Assembly: GCA_903848465.1 (NCBI GenBank)
Contig: CAINGK010000130.1
Coordinates: forward strand, 1-37,554
DNA length: 37,554 nt
Reading direction: 5' to 3'
Source: an uncultured Verrucomicrobiota bacterium
GTDB lineage: Bacteria > Verrucomicrobiota > Verrucomicrobiia > Verrucomicrobiales > Verrucomicrobiaceae
Shown here: positions 30,959-37,554 of the stretch, piece by piece
Position numbering within the stretch: position 1 is the first letter of the stretch
Layout of the letters: every line of letters begins with the position of its first letter
Made by a program: the position numbers and the translations under genes
Notes under the pieces: model-generated
What the model saw: the letters and a program-made list of their open reading frames with translations, nothing else
What the model was told of the DNA's origin: nothing
Databases searched by the model: none

Positions 30959-33499
30959 TCATTCCTCGGTGTGTTCTGGTGGCAACAGCGCGGCCCAGCG
31001 TCCGACCAAGGCGGCGACCAGCATGCCGGTGGCGATCACCGCAACGCCGAGCAAGGCGAGATGCCACCAGACGGCGTGAAACTGCAGGGTCCAGCCGAAG
31101 CACTGTTTATTGATGCGATAAACGAGCAGCCAGCCGAGCCACAGGCCTGCGGCGATGCCGGTGAATGCGCCCGCGCATGCCACGCCGAGGCCTTCCAGAG
31201 CGGCCGACTTTGCGACCTCTCTGCGCGTCATGCCCAACGAGTGCAGCGTGGCCAGCACGGCACGGCGTTCGAGCAAGAGGCTTGTGAGTGCCAGGCCCAG
31301 GCCCACCACGGCGACGATCACGCCGATGACCTCCAGGGCATGCGTCACGGAGAAGGTCTGTCGGAAGATGCGGAGGGCTTCGCGACGGAGATGCGCATTG
31401 GTGAACACACTCAGCCCGGGCTGCCTGGCTTCGATGTGGCTGCGAACGGTTTCGGCATCCACGCCGGGTTTCAACATGAGGGCAACGCGCCAGGCTTCGT
31501 CGGTGTCAAACCATGCGCGGAACACGGTGGAGGGCAGTGTGAGTGATCCGCGCTCGTTGCCGTACTCGGCGTTCATCGCCACAATGCGCACTTTGTGACC
31601 TGCGAGGTCGATTACATCGCCGACATGAGTGGCGAAGCGTTCGCTCCAGCTTTCGCTCATGATGGCGGGTGTGATGCCGTCTTCCACCTGCCACCAAAGC
31701 TCACGCTTCGGTGCCTGCACCCACGCATAGAGATCATGTTTGTGTGTAAAGACAGGATTGGTACCGAGGATCAAGACTTCGCCGCCATGCCAGACAAGCG
31801 TCTTTGCCTGAACGAAAGCGAGTTCTTCGACTCCTGGCTCCTGCCCAAGCTCTGCCACCGTCTTTTGTGTGATGGCGTGAGTAGAGGATGCGCTCTGCGC
31901 CCCGGCACTGCTGACGTAGATGTCGGCCTTCATGGTGCGATCGATCCAGCCGCGCATGGTGTGGTCGAAGCTCGCGACCATGACTGCCATGCCTGTGGTC
32001 ATTGCCACGGCGCTGGCCAAAGCTGCGACTGCGAAGCGATGACGAACGGTCGGACGACGAAGATGGGAGAGTGCGATGCGCCAGACGGCGGACAGTGCTT
32101 TCTTCTGAGCGACGAGGCGCAAAATGGTGCTCGCTGCCAATCCGGCACCTACGAGCCACAGCAATGCGGCGGTGTAGCCTGCAAGCGGGAGACGTGTGCC
32201 ATTTTCAAAGCGGAGGACGGGGAGTTGCGCCAGAAGAATGGAGGAGAGCATCATTGCCCAGCCGATCCATTCGACGCGCCATACGGTGCCACCTTCAAAC
32301 GGCGTCGCGTGATGTCCGAGCATGTGGGCCGGAGGGGTGCGTGCGGCCATGCGCGCGGGCCACCATGCGGCGATGAGACTTGCGAGGATAGAGATCGACA
32401 ATGCCAGAAGTGCTTCACGCAGACTCAGAGCGGCCTGCTGTTCGCTGGTGGCACCGTAGAGAGCGTTCATGGTCTTGGTGACACCGCCCACGGCAGCCTG
32501 TGCCCCGAGCCAGCCGAGCAGCACGCCGAGTCCACCACCGCAGAGGCCGAGTAGCGCTGCTTCGAGGAGAAAGGCGATTTGAATGGCGCGATCCGTGACG
32601 CCGAGGGATTTTAAAATGCCGATCTCATTGCGCCGCCTGAGCACGACGCCATCGAGTGCCTGGAAGATGAGATAGCCTCCCACCAGAAGCGCCAGCAGCG
32701 AGAGGATGGTGAGATTTAGACGGAAGGCCTGGGTCATGGTGCCTGCGAGTTGGCGACGGTCCGAACCGCCGCGCACCTGCCAGTGAGACTTGAGCAGTGT
32801 GCCGGTTTCCTCGCGTAATTGGGGAAAGGTGGCGCTGTCTTGTGAGAGGACCTCGACGCGGTCGATGCGATCTCCGCGCTGCAAGATTGTTTGCGCTTCA
32901 GGCAGGTCCATCAGGAGCAGATGAGCTGGAAGGCTGGGGACTCCGGGCACCTCTGGAACGACCCCGGCGACCTTCAGAGTGATCACGCGATCATCGACGA
33001 TGAGGCGCAGATCTTCGCCAGCTTTTGCACCGAGCTTTGGACTGACGTAAACACCCGCATGCATTGATTGCATGTTTGATGCGCCGAGGCCTGCGGGGGC
33101 TTCACCACGGAGATTGAGCAGTGCGATAAAATCCACGCCGAGGAGACGCCAGGTGGCGCGTGAGCCGATCTCGCCGTTTCCTTTGTCGAGTGCAGGCGTC
33201 ACGGTTTCCTCCACTACGGGGAGGAGGCTCACGGGTCGTGGACCCAGAGCCTCGCGCATCATGCGCAAATCGGCTTCATGGAGGGAACCTGTGAGTGCTT
33301 GCACCGTCCAATCGGGCTGACGTGTGACGCCATCGGTGAAGGTTTCGAAGCCTGAGAGAGCGGCATTGCTGGCCAGTCGCACGGCCAGATACACGCTAGA
33401 ACCGAGCGCGAGGATGAGCATGAGGGCCAGCTGCTGTTTGAAAGCCAGCCGCCAGTGCCGCAAGGCGCAGCGCCGCAGGATGAGAAGCACCGTGCTCAT
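30959..33499 (-). CDS. FtsX-like ABC transporter permease
   Basis: This 846-residue permease has an N-terminal membrane segment (about residues 24-44), a large periplasmic domain (about 50-255), a first FtsX domain (about 265-395, with RRRNEIGILKSLGVTDRAIQ), a central membrane pair and second periplasmic domain (about 500-700), and a second FtsX domain at the end (about 725-835). This two-FtsX plan is like YbbP/AttF-AttG fusions and Lol/MacB relatives. Such transporters act mechanically at the membrane rather than by classic transport. The start overlaps the ATPase stop by ATGA. The partner AttH-like protein follows. Substrate unknown. Confidence 0.93.
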   Translation of the reverse strand: MSTVLLILRRCALRHWRLAFKQQLALMLILALGSSVYLAVRLASNAALSGFETFTDGVTRQPDWTVQALTGSLHEADLRMMREALGPRPVSLLPVVEETVTPALDKGNGEIGSRATWRLLGVDFIALLNLRGEAPAGLGASNMQSMHAGVYVSPKLGAKAGEDLRLIVDDRVITLKVAGVVPEVPGVPSLPAHLLLMDLPEAQTILQRGDRIDRVEVLSQDSATFPQLREETGTLLKSHWQVRGGSDRRQLAGTMTQAFRLNLTILSLLALLVGGYLIFQALDGVVLRRRNEIGILKSLGVTDRAIQIAFLLEAALLGLCGGGLGVLLGWLGAQAAVGGVTKTMNALYGATSEQQAALSLREALLALSISILASLIAAWWPARMAARTPPAHMLGHHATPFEGGTVWRVEWIGWAMMLSSILLAQLPVLRFENGTRLPLAGYTAALLWLVGAGLAASTILRLVAQKKALSAVWRIALSHLRRPTVRHRFAVAALASAVAMTTGMAVMVASFDHTMRGWIDRTMKADIYVSSAGAQSASSTHAITQKTVAELGQEPGVEELAFVQAKTLVWHGGEVLILGTNPVFTHKHDLYAWVQAPKRELWWQVEDGITPAIMSESWSERFATHVGDVIDLAGHKVRIVAMNAEYGNERGSLTLPSTVFRAWFDTDEAWRVALMLKPGVDAETVRSHIEARQPGLSVFTNAHLRREALRIFRQTFSVTHALEVIGVIVAVVGLGLALTSLLLERRAVLATLHSLGMTRREVAKSAALEGLGVACAGAFTGIAAGLWLGWLLVYRINKQCFGWTLQFHAVWWHLALLGVAVIATGMLVAALVGRWAALLPPEHTEE

Positions 33500-34200
33500 G
33501 CGCCTTCGACGATCTGACCGTCCTGCATGCGAAGTACACGCTGGCAGTGTTTCACGGCGTCCGGGCTGTGCGTGACGAGCAGCAGGGCGGCCTGGGTTTC
33601 CTGCACGATTTCCGCCAGAAGATCGAGCACCTGTGTCCCTGTGGCGGTGTCGAGGCTGCCGGTGGGTTCATCGGCCAAAATCAGAGTGGGGCGATGCACT
33701 ACAGCGCGCGCAATGGCCACGCGTTGCATCTCGCCGCCGGACAACTGGCCGGGCAGTGCGGCAGCACGATGCGCGATGCCCACGCGATCCAAGAGCTGCC
33801 GCACGCGTGTTTCGCGCTCGTGGGTGGGCACACCGAGAAGCTGCAGCGGAAGCTCGATGTTTTCCGCAGCACTCAATGTGGGTAGAAGGTGATAGAACTG
33901 AAATACGGTGCCGATGTGACTGCGGCGCAGTTGCGCGAGGCCATCTGCGTTTAAATCTGCCAGCACATGGCCTGCGATTGAGACGCTGCCGGTGTCTGCG
34001 CGATCCACACCGCCAACACAGTTGAGCACGGTGGTTTTGCCGCTGCCGGAGGGGCCGAGAAGCGCCACGCGCTCGCCTTGATTGAGGCTGAAGGACACGC
34101 CGCGCAGGATGGGGCGTGCCGCGTAGCTTTTGGTGAGAGAGTGGACTTCGAGAACCGGCATCGGAATGGTAACGGCCTGCCTAGACTCGTGGATGCTCAC
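33496..34200 (-). CDS. ABC transporter ATP-binding protein, LolD/MacB-like
   Basis: The 234-residue ATPase has Walker [10 protein letters not shown] near residue 49, Q-loop [16 protein letters not shown] near 99, signature [14 protein letters not shown] near 154 and Walker [13 protein letters not shown] near 174. These are the features of the LolD/MacB/FtsE group, which work with FtsX-like permeases. The ATG at 34200 overlaps the ribE stop (ATGA), and the gene's own stop overlaps the permease start, so the whole set is translationally coupled. A shorter start at MPVLEVHSL is possible, since the 13 residues before it are not typical for the family. Confidence 0.94.
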   Translation of the reverse strand: MSIHESRQAVTIPMPVLEVHSLTKSYAARPILRGVSFSLNQGERVALLGPSGSGKTTVLNCVGGVDRADTGSVSIAGHVLADLNADGLAQLRRSHIGTVFQFYHLLPTLSAAENIELPLQLLGVPTHERETRVRQLLDRVGIAHRAAALPGQLSGGEMQRVAIARAVVHRPTLILADEPTGSLDTATGTQVLDLLAEIVQETQAALLLVTHSPDAVKHCQRVLRMQDGQIVEGA

Positions 34201-34796
34201 TTCATGGCGCGCATGAGCTCGCGCACGTATTTGCCGAGCATGTCGAACTCCACGTTGAGACGGTCGCCGGGCCTTTTGGTGTGAAGATTGGTGAGCTGGA
34301 AGGTGTGGGGGATGATCCAGCAGACGACAGATTTTTCGGTGACTTCGGCTGCGGTGAGTGAAATGCCATCAAGGCAGATGGAGCCTTTGGGGATGATGAG
34401 GCCGCGCTGCTCTGGCGGGATCTCGACTTCGAGCCGGTGATCCTGGCCGTGCTCGCTCCAATCGAGCAGCTTGACCGTGGCATCGACGTGACCTTGGACG
34501 AAGTGACCGCCGAAACGTGCGCCGATGGCCATGGCGCGCTCCAGATTAACGAGAGAGCCGGGCTTCAAATCGCCGAGACTCGTGACCTTCAAGGTTTGCA
34601 TGAGGAGATCGAAGCTGGCGGTTTGAGAGTTGGCATCCTTGGTGGTGACGGTGAGGCAGCAGCCATTGACGGCCACGCTTTCGCCGTCGGTGAGTTCGGC
34701 CGCAATGCTGCCGACGTGCAGGGTCAGCCGTGCGCTTTCGCCGCGAGGTTCCAAGGAGATGACTTTGCCGGTGGTTTCTACGAGGCCTGTGAACAT
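34197..34796 (-). CDS. ribE: Riboflavin synthase alpha chain
   Basis: Riboflavin synthase dismutates two molecules of 6,7-dimethyl-8-ribityllumazine to riboflavin. From ATG 34796 the protein is 199 residues, starting MFTGLVETTGKV, the hallmark N terminus. It has two lumazine-binding repeats, with GESVAVNGCCLTVT in the first and HFVQGHVDATVKLL followed by GSICLDGISLTAAEV in the second. No other rib gene is in the window. Its stop overlaps the ATPase start, an unexpected operon partner. Confidence 0.96.
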   Translation of the reverse strand: MFTGLVETTGKVISLEPRGESARLTLHVGSIAAELTDGESVAVNGCCLTVTTKDANSQTASFDLLMQTLKVTSLGDLKPGSLVNLERAMAIGARFGGHFVQGHVDATVKLLDWSEHGQDHRLEVEIPPEQRGLIIPKGSICLDGISLTAAEVTEKSVVCWIIPHTFQLTNLHTKRPGDRLNVEFDMLGKYVRELMRAMK

Positions 34797-34894
34797 GCAG
34801 CGAAATAAACGGGCAAAGCGCGGCTGTCGATGGCGTTGTTCCATCACGAAGCGAATGGAAGGACATCTGTGTCTGCGGACGTAGTAAGAGCTCG

Positions 34895-37471
34895 ATGCTT
34901 CGTTTCATTGTCCAGCTTGGTGTACTGATGTTCTCCGCCAGCGCGTTTGCTGCGAAGCACTGGGCATTTCAGCCGCTGCGGCCTGAGACAAGCGGGAGCA
35001 TTGATGAGTTTGTGCGGCGCAAGCTGGCGGAGCAGGGGCTGCAACCTTCGCCACGGGCGGATGAGCGCACGTTGATCCGCCGGGCCAGTTTTGACCTCAC
35101 GGGGCTGTCGCCAGATGCAGTGCAGGGCGGGACGTTTGCTCAACTCGTGGACAGGCTGCTGGCCTCACCGCAGTATGGAGAGCAGTGGGCCCGGCACTGG
35201 CTGGATGTGGCGAGGTATTCGGACATGAAGGGCTATGTGTATGCCCGTGAAGAAAAGCGCTGGGTGCATGCGACGGCTTACCGCGACTGGGTAGTGCGGG
35301 CGCTGAACGAGGACATGCCGTATGACCGCTTTCTGCTGCTGCAGATGGCTGCGGACCAGGTGGTGCCACCGAAATCACCGGATCTGGCGGCGATGGGATT
35401 TCTCACGCTGGGGCGGCGCTTTCTTGGGGTGTCGCATGACATCATTGATGACCGCATTGATGTGGTGACACGTGGCACGCTGGGGCTCACCGTGGCCTGC
35501 GCGCGCTGCCATGATCACAAGTTCGACCCCATTCCAACGCGTGACTATTATGCACTGTATGGCGTGTTCCAAAGCTGCGCTGAGGCGGTGGTGCCGTGTG
35601 CGACGGGGGAAGATCCCAAGCTGGCAGAGCTGGTGAAGAAGAATCATAATCTGATGACGAAGCGTCGTGAGGAGCAGATGGCGCGCACGCGGGTGCGGGT
35701 GAAGGACTATCAGAAGGCGCTGACGGAGCTGGACAAATATCCCGAGCAGGGTTTCGACCAGATCATCGATGGGCAGGACATCAATCCTTTCATCGTTCAT
35801 CGCTGGAAAGCGTGGGTGGAAACGCATCCCAGGATCGAACTGACAGAAGAAGCTCTCAAGAGGCCTGATTCGCCGGCTTATGTGCCTGACGAGCACATCA
35901 CAAACAATGAGATGTATTTCCCAACGGGGATCATCACCGAGCTGTGGAAGGCGCAGGGCGAGGTGGATCGTTATCTTCTCAGTAACAGATCTGCACCGGA
36001 GCAGGCGACCGTGCTGGTGGACCGCGCGCTGCCGAGCACGCCGCGTGTGCTGCTGCGTGGCAATCCGCTGACGAAGGGAGATGCGGTGCCGAGGCAGTTT
36101 TTGAGTTTGTTTGGTGCGCAGCAGCCTTTCACGCAAGGCAGCGGGAGGCTGGAGCTTGCCAAGGCCATCATTGATCCGCGCAATCCGCTGACGGCGCGGG
36201 TGATGGTGAACCGCATCTGGCAGCACCACTTTGGGCGTGGGCTGGTGAGCACGCCGAGTGACTTTGGCAAACAGGGCACAGCGCCCAGCCATCCTGAATT
36301 GCTCGACTGGCTGGCGCGACGTTTCATTGACTCGGGGTGGAGCATCAAGGCGATGCACCGGCTGATCATGATGTCGGAGACGTATCAGCAGAGCAGCGGC
36401 AGCAGTGCGGTGGATCCGGCGCATGCAGATCCGGACAACCGGCTGCTGTGGCGCATGAACCCGCACCGACTCAGCTTTGAGGAAGCGCGTGATGCATGGC
36501 TCATGGCTGCGGGGCGGCTGAACCTGGAGGTGGGTGGTGCTCCCCTGCCCTTGTTTGCCGCAGGCAATCAACGCCGCACGCTCTACACACTGGTGGACCG
36601 TGAAAACGTGCCCGCCGTGATGCACACCTTTGACTTTGCGAATCCGGATCTCTCCATCCCACAGCGCACGGAGACCACCGTGCCGCAGCAGGCGCTGTTT
36701 GGCATGAACCATCCGTTCGTGGTGCAGCAGGCGAAGGAACTGCTGGGGCGTGCGGATGTCAAAGGAGCAGATGCGGCGACACGTGTCCGGCGCATTTATG
36801 AGCATCTGTTTCAGCGGAAGCCGACGGCGGGTGAAATGGAGCAGGCGCTGCGCTTTGTGCAGGAGGATGAGCCACGGGTCATTGCGCAGGTGGATCACTC
36901 GAAGTCATGGCAGTATGGCGTCGGCGAGTGGGATGAGAGCACTGGACGGGTGAAGGACTTCAAACCGCTGCCGCACTTTACCGGCAGTGCGTGGCAGGGG
37001 GATGAGGCATGGCCGAATGCCAAGCTGGGCTGGGCGCAGCTCACTGCGACGGGCGGGCATCCGGGGAATGACCGGAAGCATGCAGTGGTGCGGCGATGGA
37101 TCGCGCCAGCGGATGGCACGTATGCGGTGAAGTCCACCCTGCTGCATGAGCCAGCGCCGGGGGACGGCATCCGCTCATTCATCAGCCACAACCAGCAGGG
37201 ACGCCTGCATGCGGGGAGGCTGCATCAGGGCAGTGCGGATCTGAACTTTGACACGCTGGTCTTCAAAGCGGGCGACACGCTCGACTTCGTGGTGGACATC
37301 GGCGAGGTGCTGAACAGCGACCAGTTTTTGTGGTCGATGCGGATTCATGAGACCGGCACCGTCGGTGCGGGTGGCGATGACGTCCCTGCACAGACCTGGG
37401 ATGCTGAAAAAGATGGTTCATCCGGGAAGTTGGTGCAGAAGGAGAAAGGTGATGGCAACAGTTCAGGATGA
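34895..37471 (+). CDS. DUF1549/DUF1553 (PSD1-type) secreted protein, C terminus probably truncated
   Basis: The 858-residue protein has a signal peptide (MLRFIVQLGVLMFSASAFA), a DUF1549 domain (about 33-230, with RRASFDLTGLSP and QWARHWLDVARYSD) and a DUF1553 domain (about 385-650, with RVMVNRIWQHHFGRGLVSTP). A beta-rich insert occupies about 665-825. The DUF1549 motif CARCHDHKFDP (Cys202, Cys205, His206) has the form of a haem c-binding CXXCH. Family members usually end soon after such an insert with a segment like WxxLAQxLLxSNEFxFVD; this segment is missing here and the frame ends in SGKLVQKEKGDGNSSG, overlapping the transposase ATG by ATGA. The C terminus is therefore likely cut by an insertion sequence. 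Function unknown; often paired with DUF1501. Confidence 0.88.
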   Translation: MLRFIVQLGVLMFSASAFAAKHWAFQPLRPETSGSIDEFVRRKLAEQGLQPSPRADERTLIRRASFDLTGLSPDAVQGGTFAQLVDRLLASPQYGEQWARHWLDVARYSDMKGYVYAREEKRWVHATAYRDWVVRALNEDMPYDRFLLLQMAADQVVPPKSPDLAAMGFLTLGRRFLGVSHDIIDDRIDVVTRGTLGLTVACARCHDHKFDPIPTRDYYALYGVFQSCAEAVVPCATGEDPKLAELVKKNHNLMTKRREEQMARTRVRVKDYQKALTELDKYPEQGFDQIIDGQDINPFIVHRWKAWVETHPRIELTEEALKRPDSPAYVPDEHITNNEMYFPTGIITELWKAQGEVDRYLLSNRSAPEQATVLVDRALPSTPRVLLRGNPLTKGDAVPRQFLSLFGAQQPFTQGSGRLELAKAIIDPRNPLTARVMVNRIWQHHFGRGLVSTPSDFGKQGTAPSHPELLDWLARRFIDSGWSIKAMHRLIMMSETYQQSSGSSAVDPAHADPDNRLLWRMNPHRLSFEEARDAWLMAAGRLNLEVGGAPLPLFAAGNQRRTLYTLVDRENVPAVMHTFDFANPDLSIPQRTETTVPQQALFGMNHPFVVQQAKELLGRADVKGADAATRVRRIYEHLFQRKPTAGEMEQALRFVQEDEPRVIAQVDHSKSWQYGVGEWDESTGRVKDFKPLPHFTGSAWQGDEAWPNAKLGWAQLTATGGHPGNDRKHAVVRRWIAPADGTYAVKSTLLHEPAPGDGIRSFISHNQQGRLHAGRLHQGSADLNFDTLVFKAGDTLDFVVDIGEVLNSDQFLWSMRIHETGTVGAGGDDVPAQTWDAEKDGSSGKLVQKEKGDGNSSG

Positions 37472-37554
37472 GCCAGAGTTTGCTGTATCACGCGTTTGGC
37501 GTGCGCGAGGGCTACGAGTATCGCAGCACGAAATATGTTGAGGGTCGGGTGGAG
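37468..37554 (+). mobile_element. 5' end of an ISL3-like transposase gene (cut by the window edge)
   Basis: The frame starting at ATG 37468 encodes MSQSLLYHAFGVREGYEYRS and runs open for 29 residues to the end of the window. This N terminus resembles the YHAFGIRGY-type start of ISL3-family transposases found in Verrucomicrobia and Planctomycetes. It overlaps the stop of the PSD1-type gene, which suggests the insertion sequence landed in that gene. The left inverted repeat of the element must lie within the preceding few dozen bases, but I could not place it. Confidence 0.7.

Noticed and set aside
35375..36898. A 507-codon open frame antisense to the PSD1-type gene
   Set aside because: It lies fully inside a gene with clear family motifs. 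Its His/Arg/Gln-rich translation is typical of a reverse-strand shadow.

Overview
The window is about 37.5 kb of GC-rich DNA, most likely chromosomal and most likely from a Verrucomicrobiota bacterium (Prosthecobacter/Verrucomicrobium-like). The pointers are a DUF1501 protein, a DUF1549/DUF1553 (PSD1-type) protein, a SWIB-domain protein with a histone-H1-like tail, genes that mostly lack Shine-Dalgarno sequences, and an N-terminal transposase fragment of the ISL3 type at the right edge. The phylum is an inference from gene families; no rRNA or tRNA gene was seen. I count 40 protein genes, one of them cut by the window edge, several clear intrinsic terminators and several families of small repeats.

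Layout. 256-2011: phosphate transport (DUF47/PhoU-like protein, then a Pit permease) with a candidate promoter and palindromic operator. 2463-2810: a P-II nitrogen regulator with its own terminator. 3340-6411: a KefG/KefF-like quinone oxidoreductase and a Kef-type K+/H+ antiporter behind a small secreted protein. 6686-7982: an EamA exporter overlapping rpiB, flanked on both sides by copies of the same ~80 bp intergenic repeat. 8268-12608: a run of redox genes on the minus strand (pirin, DoxX, Old Yellow Enzyme, VOC dioxygenase, rhodanese-like/YceI fusion, nitroreductase) that resembles a quinone/electrophile detoxification cluster. Upstream lie a DUF1501 protein and a divergent LysR regulator. 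15140-19140: trpC and hisI around a stand-alone acyl carrier protein and a three-gene envelope module of two paralogous membrane-anchored coiled-coil proteins and a small lipoprotein. 19185-23511: an AsmA-like protein, an ABCG-type half transporter, a Dabb protein and the SWIB protein. 23864-26494: a tandem universal stress protein, a PAS histidine kinase and a NarL-type response regulator in one transcription unit. 26584-29818: a secreted helical protein, a PQQ-type beta-propeller, a small conserved-looking unknown, and nuoA paired with a second Dabb protein. 29875-34796: ribE translationally coupled to an ABC ATPase, an FtsX-like permease and an AttH-like secreted lipocalin-fold protein. 34895-37554: a large PSD1-type protein whose C terminus appears cut off where a transposase begins.

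The strongest candidates for something little described are the redox cluster with its rhodanese-like/YceI fusion lacking the catalytic cysteine, the paired coiled-coil/lipoprotein module, the 10-bp-periodic repeats immediately upstream of two redox genes, and the nuoA-Dabb pairing. All functions are read from sequence motifs by eye; no database search was run.
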